Assembly (NCBI RefSeq): GCF_036178845.1
Contig: NZ_CP108070.1
Span: forward strand, 3,410,001-3,474,000
Direction: 5' to 3'
Source of the DNA: Streptomyces sp. NBC_00271
Lineage (GTDB): Bacteria > Actinomycetota > Actinomycetes > Streptomycetales > Streptomycetaceae
Length of the DNA: 64,000 nucleotides
In this document: positions 1 to 7,569 of the stretch, one piece after another
How positions within the stretch are numbered: position 1 is the first letter of the stretch
Layout of the letters: every line of letters begins with the position of its first letter
Notes under the pieces: generated by a model
What the model was told of the DNA's origin: nothing
The model's database searches: none
What the model saw: only the letters and a program-made list of their open reading frames with translations
Made by a program: the position numbers and the translations under genes

Positions 1-195
1 ATGCGGGGGCACGAGTTCCACCGGACCGTCGTCGAGCCGGGAGCCGGGGCGGCTCCCGCCTGGGGGGTGCGCGCCCCTGAGCGGCGCGTCGAAGGTTTCG
101 TACAACAAGGTGTGCACGCGAGTTATCTGCACACGCACTGGGCGTCACAGCCCGGTGTCGCCCGTCGGTTCGTGGAGAGGTGCCGGACGTCATGA
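1..195 (+). CDS. cobB: Cobyrinate a,c-diamide synthase, C-terminal fragment
   Basis: Only the last 64 codons are in the window; the frame is open to the left edge. The residues GHEFHRTVVEP and GVHASYLHTHW match the end of the glutamine amidotransferase domain of CobB/CbiA. In that family the HASYLH histidine belongs to the amidotransferase triad. The enzyme amidates the a and c side chains of the corrin ring using glutamine and ATP. The TGA stop (193-195) overlaps the ATG of cobI in an ATGA arrangement, so the two genes are probably translationally coupled. The upstream catalytic parts cannot be seen. Assignment rests on the short motif and on context. Confidence 0.82.
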   Translation: MRGHEFHRTVVEPGAGAAPAWGVRAPERRVEGFVQQGVHASYLHTHWASQPGVARRFVERCRTS

Positions 196-941
196 GCAGC
201 AAGCTGATCGGAATCGGGGTCGGTCCCGGTGACCCGGAGCTGGTGACCGTCAAGGGCGTCAACGCGCTGCGTGCCGCCGAGGTCGTGGTCGTGCCGGTGA
301 TGGCCGCGCCCGATGGCAAGGACGGCGGAGAGCCGGGGCGCGCGGAGGCCACCGTGCTGCACTACGTGCCCGAGGAGAAGGTCGTCCGTGTCGTGTTCGC
401 GCTCAACGAGCGAACCGACCGGGGACGGCGCGAGGCCGCCTGGGACGCCGCGGGCACACGGGTCGCGGAGCTGCTCCGGCGGCACGCGTCCGTCGCCTTC
501 GCGACCATCGGCGATCCGAACGTGTACTCGACCTTCACCTATCTCGCGCAGACCATCGGGGAGCTGGTGCCCGGCACGGTCGTCGAGACCGTGCCCGGTA
601 TCACCGCCATGCAGGACCTGGCGGCCCGGTCCGGGGCCGTGCTCACGGAAGGGACCGAGCCGCTCACCCTCGTTCCGGTGACCGCCGGGGCCACCGTGCT
701 CAAGGACGCCCTCAACGGGCCCGGGACCGTCGTCGCGTACAAGTTCGGGCGGCAGGCGCACGAGGTCGCGGAGGCGCTGCGGGTGACGGGGCGGCTCGAC
801 GACGCCGTGTGGGGGTCCGCGCTCGGGCTTGAGGGCGAGTCCATCCGGCCCGCCGCCGACCTCGACGGCGAACCGCTGCCGTACCTCTCCACCCTCATCG
901 CGCCCGCCCGGCGCGACGGCAAACGCGGCGGGAAGCTGTGA
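192..941 (+). CDS. cobI: Precorrin-2 C20-methyltransferase
   Basis: A 249-residue SAM-dependent methyltransferase of the tetrapyrrole (CobI/CbiL) family, which methylates C20 of precorrin-2 in corrin ring synthesis. The N-terminus has GIGVGPGDPELVTVKG, the glycine-rich SAM-binding signature, followed by an AEVVVVP strand. GDPNVYSTF and VPGITAMQ in the middle are further family motifs. The ATG at 192 was chosen over an in-frame ATG at 180 because it overlaps the cobB stop as ATGA and puts the conserved motif at the usual distance from the start. The length is normal for the family. The next gene on the other strand ends only 11 bases downstream. Confidence 0.93.
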   Translation: MSSKLIGIGVGPGDPELVTVKGVNALRAAEVVVVPVMAAPDGKDGGEPGRAEATVLHYVPEEKVVRVVFALNERTDRGRREAAWDAAGTRVAELLRRHASVAFATIGDPNVYSTFTYLAQTIGELVPGTVVETVPGITAMQDLAARSGAVLTEGTEPLTLVPVTAGATVLKDALNGPGTVVAYKFGRQAHEVAEALRVTGRLDDAVWGSALGLEGESIRPAADLDGEPLPYLSTLIAPARRDGKRGGKL

Positions 942-952
942 GCCTCGGAAGA

Positions 953-1687
953 TCACCCGCTTCCGGCGAGACCCACCACCAGCCAGATGAACCCCGCGCC
1001 CGCGATCGTGCACAGCAGGGTCGAGCGGGCCGGGTGCTCGTGGTGCGCCTCGGGGAGGATCTCGGCGGCGGCCAGATACAGCAGTACGCCGCCGAAGAGA
1101 CCGAGATAGCAGCCGAGCGCTTTCTCCGGGATGGTGAAGAACAGGGTCGACGCGGCGCCGATCACCGGGGCCACCGCGTCCGCGAACAGCATCGTGATCG
1201 CCTTGCGGCGCGCGTTCCCGTACAGGCTCGTGATCGTGTACGTGTTGAAGCCGTCCGCGAAGTCGTGGGCGATCACCGCGAGCGCGACCGCAAGCCCCAT
1301 ACCGCCGCCGACCTGGAAGGCGGCGCCGATCGCGACGCCGTCCATGGCGCTGTGCCCGACCATCGCCGCGGCGGCCGTCAGGCCCACCTCGGGCGCGCGT
1401 CCGTCGTGCTCCTCGCCGCCGTGCGCGGCCTGCCGGGCGGCCAGCAGACGTTCCACCAAATGGGCCAACAGGAACCCGGCGACGAACAGCAGCAAGGCCG
1501 CCGGTACGCCGAACACCTCCTCACCCGCCGCGCTCAGCGCCTCCGGGAGCAGATCCAGGCCGACCACGCCGAGCATCAGCCCGCCCGCCAGGCCCAGCAC
1601 CAGGTGGCGGCGGTCGGTGACCCGCTGGGCCGTCCAGCCGCCGGCCAGCGTCATCAGGAACGCGCCGAGCGCGACGAAGACCGCCAT
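953..1687 (-). CDS. ZIP-family metal transporter inside the cobalamin cluster
   Basis: A 244-residue polytopic membrane protein. HSAMDGVAIGAAF and HDFADGFNTYTI are the paired histidine/aspartate motifs of ZIP transmembrane segments 4 and 5. A central HGGEEHDG stretch is a small His/acidic cytoplasmic loop, and EILPEAHHEHPA adds another His cluster. ZIP proteins move Zn, Fe, Mn or Co into the cytoplasm. The start at 1687 (MAVFVALGAF) was preferred to an upstream ATG because it begins directly with the first membrane helix. The gene runs against the cob genes, 11 bases from the end of cobI and divergent from cobM. A cobalt-supply role is inferred only from position. Confidence 0.82.
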   Translation of the reverse strand: MAVFVALGAFLMTLAGGWTAQRVTDRRHLVLGLAGGLMLGVVGLDLLPEALSAAGEEVFGVPAALLLFVAGFLLAHLVERLLAARQAAHGGEEHDGRAPEVGLTAAAAMVGHSAMDGVAIGAAFQVGGGMGLAVALAVIAHDFADGFNTYTITSLYGNARRKAITMLFADAVAPVIGAASTLFFTIPEKALGCYLGLFGGVLLYLAAAEILPEAHHEHPARSTLLCTIAGAGFIWLVVGLAGSG

Positions 1688-1806
1688 GAACCCTTCGTAT
1701 CCGATCGCACCCCGTTCGCGCACATCCAGCGACCACCTCGCGCCCACTGACGCGCCCACCGACTTCTCGCAGCACCCGATTCATCCGTAGGAGAGGACCG
1801 ATTCCC

Positions 1807-2631
1807 ATGGCCGATGCCCCCACCGGCAAGGTGACCATCGTCGGGGCAGGGCCCGGCGCCGCCGACCTGCTGACGTTCCGCGCCGCGCGCGCCATCGCCG
1901 AGGCCGACGTCGTGATCTGGGCAGCCAGCCTCGTGCAGGCCGAGGTCCTCGAGCACGCGCGCGAGGGAGCGGAGATCCTGGACTCGGCGACGATGTCCCT
2001 GGAGGACGTCGTGGCCGTGTACGAGCGGGCGGCGGCCGACGGGCTGAAGGTGGCCCGCATCCACTCCGGCGACCCGGCCCTGTGGGGCGGTACGCAGGAG
2101 CAGCTGGACCGGTGTGCGGACATCGGCGTCGAGACCGAGATCATTCCCGGCGTCTCCTCCTTCTCCGCCGTGGCCGCGCTCGCCCAGCGCGAGCTGACGA
2201 TCCCCGAGGTCGCGCAGTCCGTGATCCTCACCCGGCTCGGCGGCGGCAAGACGCCCATGCCGCCCGGCGAGGAGGTGCGGGAGTTCGCGCGGCACGGCAC
2301 GACCATGGCGCTGTTCCTGTCGGCCGCCCGCAGCGGACAGCTCGTACGGGAACTGCTGGAGGGCGGCTATCCGACGTCCACGCCGGTCGTGGTCGCCTAC
2401 CAGGCGACCTGGCCGGAGGAGCTGATCGTGAAGTGCACGATCGAGACGCTGGAGGAGACCGTCAAGGAGCACAAGCTCTGGAAGCACACCCTCTTCCTGG
2501 TCGGCCCCGCCCTCGACGCGAGCGGCACCCGCTCGCACCTCTACCACCCCGGTCACTTCCACGGCTTCCGCAAGGCCGATCCGCAGGCGCGCGCGGAGCT
2601 GCGCGCGGCCCGCAAGGGCAGTCCTTCGTGA
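1807..2631 (+). CDS. cobM: Precorrin-4 C11-methyltransferase
   Basis: A 274-residue SAM-dependent methyltransferase of the CobM/CbiF family, adding the C11 methyl group. VTIVGAGPGAADLLT at the N-terminus is the SAM-binding glycine loop; HSGDPALWGG, IIPGVSSFSA and PTSTPVVVAYQATWPEE are strongly conserved CobM/CbiF blocks. A good ribosome site (GGAGAGGA) lies upstream of the ATG. The stop overlaps the GTG of cobL (GTGA), indicating coupled translation. The 120 bases between this start and the divergent ZIP gene should hold the promoters of both. Length and motifs are typical; identification is firm. Confidence 0.95.
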   Translation: MADAPTGKVTIVGAGPGAADLLTFRAARAIAEADVVIWAASLVQAEVLEHAREGAEILDSATMSLEDVVAVYERAAADGLKVARIHSGDPALWGGTQEQLDRCADIGVETEIIPGVSSFSAVAALAQRELTIPEVAQSVILTRLGGGKTPMPPGEEVREFARHGTTMALFLSAARSGQLVRELLEGGYPTSTPVVVAYQATWPEELIVKCTIETLEETVKEHKLWKHTLFLVGPALDASGTRSHLYHPGHFHGFRKADPQARAELRAARKGSPS

Positions 2632-3878
2632 TCACCGTCTTCGGTACGGGGACGGGGGCACCGCTGTCCACGGACGCCTCGGACGCGCTGGCCGAGGCCG
2701 GGCTCGTCGTGGGCGCCCGCCGCCATCTGGCGTCCGCGCGGCTGCCGGACGCGGTGGAGCGGATCGTCCTCGGGCCGCTCGCGCCCGCCCTCGACGCGAT
2801 CGAGGGATGCCTGGAGAAGGAGCGGCGCGTCGTCGTGCTCGCCTCCGGTGACCCCGGGTTCTTCGGGATCGTGCGGGCGCTGGCCGAGCGGTTCGGGGCC
2901 GAGCGGCTGGACGTGCGCCCCGGTGTCTCGTCCGTCGCGACCGCCTTCGCGCGGCTCGGGCTGCCCTGGGACGACGCGGTGGTGGTGAGCGCCCACGGGC
3001 GCGCGCTGCGCACGGCCGTCCAGGTCTGCCGCTCCCACCCGAAGGTGGCGGTGCTGACCGGCCCCGGCTCCGGGCCCGCCGAACTGGGCGCCGCCCTCGC
3101 CCACCACTGCGCCGGGCGCGTCCTCGTCGTGGCGAGCGCCCTCGGCGACCCCGCACACGAGCGTGTCGAGCGGGTCACCCCGGCACAGGCCGCGGGCCGC
3201 GACTGGGGTACGGCGGTGAGTGTGGTCCTGTGCCTCGACGAGTCGCGGGCCCTCGCCCCCGTGCGGACGGTCGCCGGTCCCCCGGCCGGACCCGACCGGT
3301 GGGCCCTGGACGAGCGCGAGTTCGCCCACCGCGACTCGATGATCAGCAAGTTCGAGGTGCGGGCGCTGGCGCTGGCCCGGCTCGGGCCGCGCCTGGGCGA
3401 GCTGGTCTGGGACGTCGGCGCGGGCTCCGGATCCGTCGCCGTCGAGTGCGCGCGGTTCGGGGCCGCCGTCACCGCGATCGAGAAGACACGGGACGGCTGC
3501 GACCGGATCCTCGCCAACGCCGAGGCGCACGGCGTCGACGTCCGGGTGGTGCACGGGGCCGCGCCGACCGTGCTGTCCGACCTGGACGATCCGGACGCCG
3601 TGTTCATCGGCGGCGGGGGGCGCGAGCTGCCCGCCATCGTGACCGTCTGCGCACGGCGGGCCCGGCGGGCCGTCGTCGTCGCCATGGCCGCGCTCGACCG
3701 GGTGCCGGCGGCCCGGGAGGCGCTCACCGCCGCCGGGTTCGACTGCGACGGCGTACTGCTGCAGTCTTCCCGGCTCACGCCGCTGCCGGGGAACGTCACC
3801 CGGCTCGCGGCCACCAACCCCGTTTTTTTGCTGTGGGGCGTCCGGCCTCCGGCACGTACCGAAGGAGTCCTCCATTGA
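2628..3878 (+). CDS. cobL: Precorrin-6Y C5,15-methyltransferase (decarboxylating), CbiE-CbiT fusion
   Basis: A 416-residue two-domain enzyme. Residues 1 to about 215 form the CbiE-like tetrapyrrole methylase (GTGTGAPLS, ASGDPGFFGI, RPGVSSVATAFARLG). The C-terminal half, after DEREFAHRDSMISK, is the CbiT-like methyltransferase/decarboxylase with the SAM motif VWDVGAGSGSVAVE and FIGGGGRELP. It methylates C5 and C15 and decarboxylates the ring-C acetate. GTG 2628 was chosen because it overlaps the cobM stop. The same frame continues open upstream, but that part is a shadow of cobM. The stop TGA lies in the sequence ATTGAA, where the first structured repeat begins. Confidence 0.94.
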   Translation: MITVFGTGTGAPLSTDASDALAEAGLVVGARRHLASARLPDAVERIVLGPLAPALDAIEGCLEKERRVVVLASGDPGFFGIVRALAERFGAERLDVRPGVSSVATAFARLGLPWDDAVVVSAHGRALRTAVQVCRSHPKVAVLTGPGSGPAELGAALAHHCAGRVLVVASALGDPAHERVERVTPAQAAGRDWGTAVSVVLCLDESRALAPVRTVAGPPAGPDRWALDEREFAHRDSMISKFEVRALALARLGPRLGELVWDVGAGSGSVAVECARFGAAVTAIEKTRDGCDRILANAEAHGVDVRVVHGAAPTVLSDLDDPDAVFIGGGGRELPAIVTVCARRARRAVVVAMAALDRVPAAREALTAAGFDCDGVLLQSSRLTPLPGNVTRLAATNPVFLLWGVRPPARTEGVLH

Positions 3879-4073
3879 ATCCTCGCCTCCGCGAACGGAG
3901 GTGATTCCTGGCTCACGCTGCCTCTCGGACCGGCGGTCCGTCAGGTCTTCCACGATCAACACCAGCCGGGTTGAAACCAGCCCGGGCAGCTCACCTGCTG
4001 CAAGGTCACACAACTTCAAGGAGACTCCGCGTGCTTGGCTCTCGCGACGCATCGTCTGCGATTCACGCTACCA
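3875..4073 (+). repeat. Structured repeat, copy 1, upstream of cbiG-cobJ
   Basis: Begins at TTGAA, whose TGA is the cobL stop, and is clearly homologous to 5865-6040. Shared blocks include GATTCCTGGCTCACGCTGC, GATCAACACCAGCCGGGTTG and ACGCTACCA. Between them lie hairpins whose stems differ between copies but still pair: CCTCCGCGAACGGAGG here and a CTC/GAG stem around the same GCGAAC loop in copy 2, then GGACCGGCGGTCC here and an unrelated pairing CTCGGTCG/CGATCGAG there. Such covariation suggests a structured RNA or the hairpin ends of a mobile element. No protein is encoded. An IS200/IS605-like non-autonomous element or a cis-regulatory leader are both possible. Confidence 0.65.
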
Positions 4074-4176
4074 GCACGCCGGTCCGCCCTGGGGGCGAAC
4101 CGGCTTTTCCTGCCCTGATGCGCAGGTGTTCGATTCCTCCCCGGCCTGAAGGCCGGGACGTCCTCGGAGGGATCCA
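4074..4176 (+). promoter_or_regulatory. Hairpin-rich leader of cbiG-cobJ, extension of repeat copy 1
   Basis: This part has no counterpart in copy 2. It contains a stem-loop at about 4079-4102 (CCGGT, CGCCC paired with GGGCG, ACCGG) followed by CTTTTCC, which looks terminator-like. A near-perfect palindrome follows, CCCGGCCTGAAGGCCGGG (4140-4157). The segment ends with GGAGGG, five bases before the GTG of cbiG-cobJ, so the element supplies that gene's ribosome site. CCGGCCTGAAGGCCGG resembles the terminal hairpins of IS200/IS605-type elements as I remember them; this was not tested. Confidence 0.5.
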
Positions 4177-5868
4177 GTGATCGGCCTGATTTCCGCCACG
4201 GCGGCGGGCGCGGCGGCCCGTGACCGGCTGGCCGCGGCCTGGCCCACCCGTACGCGGGTGTACGACGGGTCCGTCGGGGACGCCGTGCGGCGGGCCTTCG
4301 CGGAGTGCGACCAGTTGGTGTGCTTCCTCGCCACGGGCGCTGTGGTGCGGCTGATCGCGCCGCTGCTGGGCGACAAGACGTCCGACCCGGGGGTCGTGTG
4401 CGTGGACGAGGGCGGCCGGTTCGCCGTGTCGCTCGTCGGCGGTCACGGCGGCGGCGCCAATGAACTCGCCCGCGAGGTGGGCGAGTTGCTCGGGGCCGAG
4501 CCGGTGGTGACGACGGCGACGGACACGGTCGGAGTGCCGGGACTCGACACGCTCGGCTTCCCCGTGGAGGGGGAGGTCGCCGCGGTCACCCGGGCGCTGC
4601 TGGACGGCGAACCCGTCGCCCTGCGGGCCGACTTGGCGTGGCCGCTGCCACCTCTGCCCGTCGCGACGGAGGGCGCGTACGGCATTCGGGTCACCGACCG
4701 GGCCGTGACGCCCGGCGAGCGCGAGGTGCTGCTGCGTCCGCCCTCCCTCGTGGTGGGGGTCGGCGCGTCCAAGGGCGCTCCGGTGGCCGAGATCCTCGGC
4801 CTCGTCGAGGACGTACTCCGTGACGCCGGGCTGTCCGCGAAGTCCGTCGCGGAGCTGGCCACCGTCGACGCCAAGGCCGAGGAGCCCGGCATCGTCGAGG
4901 CCGCCGGACGGCTCGGGGTGCCCGTGGTGACGTACACCGCCGAGGAGTTGGCGGCGGTGGACGTGCCGAACCCCTCGGACGCACCGCTCACCGCCGTCGG
5001 CACCCCGTCCGTGGCGGAGGCCGCCGCCCTCGTACGCGGCGGTGAACTCCTCGTACCCAAGCGGAAGTCGACGCGTGCGGACGGGCGGCCCGCGATGGCC
5101 ACCTGTGCCGTCGTGCGCCGCGTGGCGCGCGGGCGGCTCGCGGTGGTCGGGCTCGGACCCGGCGCCCGTGACCTGCTCACCCCGCGGGCGAAGGAGGAGC
5201 TGCGGCGGGCGTCCGTGCTCGTCGGGCTCGACCAGTACGTGGACCAGATCCGCGATCTGCTGCGCCCCGGCACCCGGATCCTGGAGTCCGGGCTCGGCGC
5301 CGAGGAGGAGCGGGCGCGCACGGCGGTCGCCGAGGCACGGCGCGGGCAGGCCGTCGCGCTGATCGGCAGCGGGGACGCGGGCGTGTACGCGATGGCGTCA
5401 CCGGCGCTGGCCGAGGCGTCCGACGACATCGACGTGGTGGGGGTGCCGGGCGTGACCGCCGCGCTCGCGGCCGGGGCGATCCTGGGCGCGCCGCTGGGCC
5501 ACGACCACGTGTCGATCAGCCTCTCCGACCTGCACACACCGTGGGAGGTCATCGAGCGCCGGGTGCGGGCCGCCGCGGAGGCGGACATCGTCGTGACCTT
5601 CTACAACCCGCGCAGCCGGGGCCGCGACTGGCAGCTCCCGAAGGCGCTCGCGATCCTCGCCGAGCACCGGGAACCGACGACGCCGGTCGGGGTCGTCCGC
5701 AACGCCTCCCGGCCGGACGAGTCGAGCCGGGTGACGTCGCTGGGGTCCCTGGATCCGGCGATCGTCGACATGATGACCGTCGTGACCGTGGGCAACACGG
5801 CGACGCGTGAGATCGCCGGGCGCATGGTGACACCGCGCGGCTACCGCTGGCAGGAGGAGCCCAATTGA
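4177..5868 (+). CDS. cobJ: CbiG-CobJ fusion: cobalt-precorrin-5A hydrolase / precorrin-3B C17-methyltransferase
   Basis: A 563-residue fusion. Residues 1 to about 310 are CbiG-like, with VCFLATGAVVRLIAPLL and SLVGGHGGGANELA. Residues from about 316 to the end are the CobJ/CbiH methylase, beginning VVGLGPGARDLLTPRA and carrying IGSGDAGVYAMASP, GVPGVTAALAAGA and VTFYNPRSRGRDW. CobJ methylates C17 with ring contraction; CbiG opens the delta-lactone in the cobalt-early route. The start is GTG 4177 after GGAGGG. The stop TGA is again part of ATTGAA at the head of the second structured repeat. A CbiG domain points to at least partly cobalt-early chemistry. Confidence 0.94.
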   Translation: MIGLISATAAGAAARDRLAAAWPTRTRVYDGSVGDAVRRAFAECDQLVCFLATGAVVRLIAPLLGDKTSDPGVVCVDEGGRFAVSLVGGHGGGANELAREVGELLGAEPVVTTATDTVGVPGLDTLGFPVEGEVAAVTRALLDGEPVALRADLAWPLPPLPVATEGAYGIRVTDRAVTPGEREVLLRPPSLVVGVGASKGAPVAEILGLVEDVLRDAGLSAKSVAELATVDAKAEEPGIVEAAGRLGVPVVTYTAEELAAVDVPNPSDAPLTAVGTPSVAEAAALVRGGELLVPKRKSTRADGRPAMATCAVVRRVARGRLAVVGLGPGARDLLTPRAKEELRRASVLVGLDQYVDQIRDLLRPGTRILESGLGAEEERARTAVAEARRGQAVALIGSGDAGVYAMASPALAEASDDIDVVGVPGVTAALAAGAILGAPLGHDHVSISLSDLHTPWEVIERRVRAAAEADIVVTFYNPRSRGRDWQLPKALAILAEHREPTTPVGVVRNASRPDESSRVTSLGSLDPAIVDMMTVVTVGNTATREIAGRMVTPRGYRWQEEPN

Positions 5869-6040
5869 ACCCTCCTCCTCGCGAACGAGAAGGATTCCTG
5901 GCTCACGCTGCTCGGTCGCTCAGCGAACGATCGAGTCTTCCGCGATCAACACCAGCCGGGTTGGAACCAGCCCGGTTTCCCCAAGGATTGGAGGCTGCTG
6001 TGCTGGCTTGGTTCTCGCTCAGCACGCGGCGACGCTACCA
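5865..6040 (+). repeat. Structured repeat, copy 2, upstream of cobH
   Basis: Homologue of 3875-4073. It starts at TTGAA overlapping the stop of cobJ, keeps GGATTCCTGGCTCACGCTGC, CGATCAACACCAGCCGGG and GACGCTACCA, and replaces the variable stems with different but still complementary sequences. It is about 20 bases shorter than copy 1 and lacks the 3' extension. It ends just before the hairpin that contains the cobH ribosome site. Both copies have the same orientation as the cob genes. Confidence 0.65.
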
Positions 6041-6055
6041 CCGGGAGGCCCGGTG
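6039..6055 (+). promoter_or_regulatory. Hairpin enclosing the cobH ribosome site and start codon
   Basis: The sequence CACCGGGAGGCCCGGTG is a perfect 7-bp stem with a 3-base loop. It contains the only plausible ribosome site, GGGAGG, and the GTG start codon of cobH lies in the 3' arm. The fold would hide both from ribosomes unless opened, for example by coupled translation or by refolding with the repeat just upstream. Confidence 0.5.
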
Positions 6056-6637
6056 AACCGCGTGATTCACCCGATCGAGCAGGAGTCCTTCCGGCGGCTG
6101 CGTGCCCGTCTGGACACCTCGCATTTCCCGCCGCTGACGCGGGCGGTCGTGGAGCGGGTCATCCACTCCGCGGCCGACCTCGACTACGCGGACGACCTCG
6201 TCACCGACGAGGGCGCCCTGGCGAACGCGCACGCGGCGCTGCACGCCGGGGCGCCGGTCGTGGTGGACGTGGAGATGGTCGCGGCGGGCATCACGCGCCG
6301 CGACACCGTCTGCCGCCTCAAGGACGCCAAGTCCGGCCCGGGGCTGACCCGTTCGGCCCACGCGATCCGGCTCGCGTACGAGGAGGTCGGGCCCGGCGCG
6401 CTCTGGGTGATCGGCTGTGCGCCGACCGCCCTGGAGGAGCTGCTGACCCTCGACGCCGACCCGGCGCTCGTCATCGGTCTGCCCGTCGGCTTCGTCGGCG
6501 CTGCCGAGTCCAAGGCCGCGCTGCGCGACAGCGGGCTGCCCGCCGTCAGCAACGTGTCCGAGAAGGGCGGCTCGGCGGTCGCCGCCGCCGCGCTCAACGC
6601 ACTGCTGTACCACCCCGCAACCAAGGAGTTTTCGTGA
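6053..6637 (+). CDS. cobH: Precorrin-8X methylmutase
   Basis: A 194-residue CobH/CbiC-family enzyme that moves a methyl group from C11 to C12 to give hydrogenobyrinate. Family blocks are ERVIHSAADLDYADDL, VVVDVEMVAAGI and GLPVGFVGAAESK. GTG 6053 was chosen over an ATG at 6008: it has GGGAGG just upstream and begins VNRVIHPIEQESF as family members do, while the longer form would run into the repeat. The stop overlaps the GTG of the chelatase gene (GTGA). Slightly short but otherwise typical. Confidence 0.93.
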   Translation: MNRVIHPIEQESFRRLRARLDTSHFPPLTRAVVERVIHSAADLDYADDLVTDEGALANAHAALHAGAPVVVDVEMVAAGITRRDTVCRLKDAKSGPGLTRSAHAIRLAYEEVGPGALWVIGCAPTALEELLTLDADPALVIGLPVGFVGAAESKAALRDSGLPAVSNVSEKGGSAVAAAALNALLYHPATKEFS

Positions 6638-7569
6638 CCACCCCGCCCCCCGCCCTGCTCATCGCCGGACACGGCACCCGGGACGCGGCCGGAGCCGAGG
6701 CCTTCCGCGACTTCGTACGGCAGTTGGGGCACCGTCACCCCGAACTGCCCGTCGCCGGAGGGTTCATCGAACTGTCGCCGCCGCCGCTGGGTGACGCCGT
6801 GACCGAACTGGTCGAGCAGGGGGTACGCCGGTTCGCCGCCGTGCCGCTGATGCTGGTGTCCGCCGGGCACGCCAAGGGGGACATCCCGGCGGCGCTGGCC
6901 CGTGAGAAGGAGCGGCACCCCGGGATCTCGTACACCTACGGGCGCCCGCTGGGCCCGCACCCGTCGCTGCTTGCGGTGCTCGAACGGCGGCTGGACGAGG
7001 CGCTCGGCGGCACGGTCCGTACGCCGGAGGACCGGTCCGACGTCACCGTGCTGCTCGTCGGGCGCGGCTCCACCGACCCGGACGCCAACGCCGAGGTGCA
7101 CAAGGCGGCGCGGCTGCTGTGGGAGGGACGCGGGTACGCGAGCGTCGAGACGGCGTTCGTGTCGCTGGCGGCGCCGGACGTCCCGTCGGGCCTGGACCGC
7201 TGTGTGAAGCTGGGCGCGCGCAGGATCGTCGTACTCCCCTACTTCCTCTTCACGGGCATCCTCCCGGACCGGGTGCGGCAGCAGACCGAGGGCTGGGCGG
7301 CCGCGCACCCGGACGTCGAGGTGCGGTCGGCCGAGGTCATCGGCCCCGAGCCGGAGCTGCTCGACCTGGTCATGGAGCGGTACCGGGAGGCCGTCAAGGG
7401 CGACCTGCGGATGAACTGCGACTCCTGCGTCTACCGCATCGCGCTGCCCGGCTTCGAGGACAAGGTGGGCCTCCCCCAGCAGCCGCACTTCCACCCGGAC
7501 GACGACGGGCACCACCACGACGGACATCACCACGGGCACCACCACGGCGGGCACGCGCATGCGCACTGA
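6634..7569 (+). CDS. cbiX: CbiX-type sirohydrochlorin cobaltochelatase with Fe-S motif and His-rich tail
   Basis: A 311-residue chelatase with two tandem CbiX domains: LLIAGHGTRDAAG near the N-terminus and LLVGRGSTDPDAN in the second half, with LVSAGHAKGDIP carrying a likely metal-site histidine. Near residue 260 MNCDSC matches the MXCXXC motif that holds a [4Fe-4S] centre in the Bacillus megaterium enzyme. The last 20 residues are mostly His and Gly and could store or deliver cobalt. The expected reaction is cobalt insertion into sirohydrochlorin. The start is GTG overlapping the cobH stop; the end overlaps the next gene by 11 bases. Confidence 0.92.
   Translation: MTTPPPALLIAGHGTRDAAGAEAFRDFVRQLGHRHPELPVAGGFIELSPPPLGDAVTELVEQGVRRFAAVPLMLVSAGHAKGDIPAALAREKERHPGISYTYGRPLGPHPSLLAVLERRLDEALGGTVRTPEDRSDVTVLLVGRGSTDPDANAEVHKAARLLWEGRGYASVETAFVSLAAPDVPSGLDRCVKLGARRIVVLPYFLFTGILPDRVRQQTEGWAAAHPDVEVRSAEVIGPEPELLDLVMERYREAVKGDLRMNCDSCVYRIALPGFEDKVGLPQQPHFHPDDDGHHHDGHHHGHHHGGHAHAH

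Noticed and set aside
2082..2627. Upstream extension of the cobL frame.
   Set aside because: It overlaps cobM, lacks homology and low-complexity Arg/Gly composition shows it is a shadow frame.
3875..4073. Reverse complement of the repeat has GAGCCAGGAATC, reminiscent of a cobalamin riboswitch B12 box.
   Set aside because: It lies on the wrong strand for the cob genes and the other core elements of the riboswitch are missing in both copies.
4120..4145. GTGTTCGATTCCTCC looks like a tRNA T-arm.
   Set aside because: No cloverleaf or acceptor stem can be drawn around it, and it fits better as part of the repeat element.
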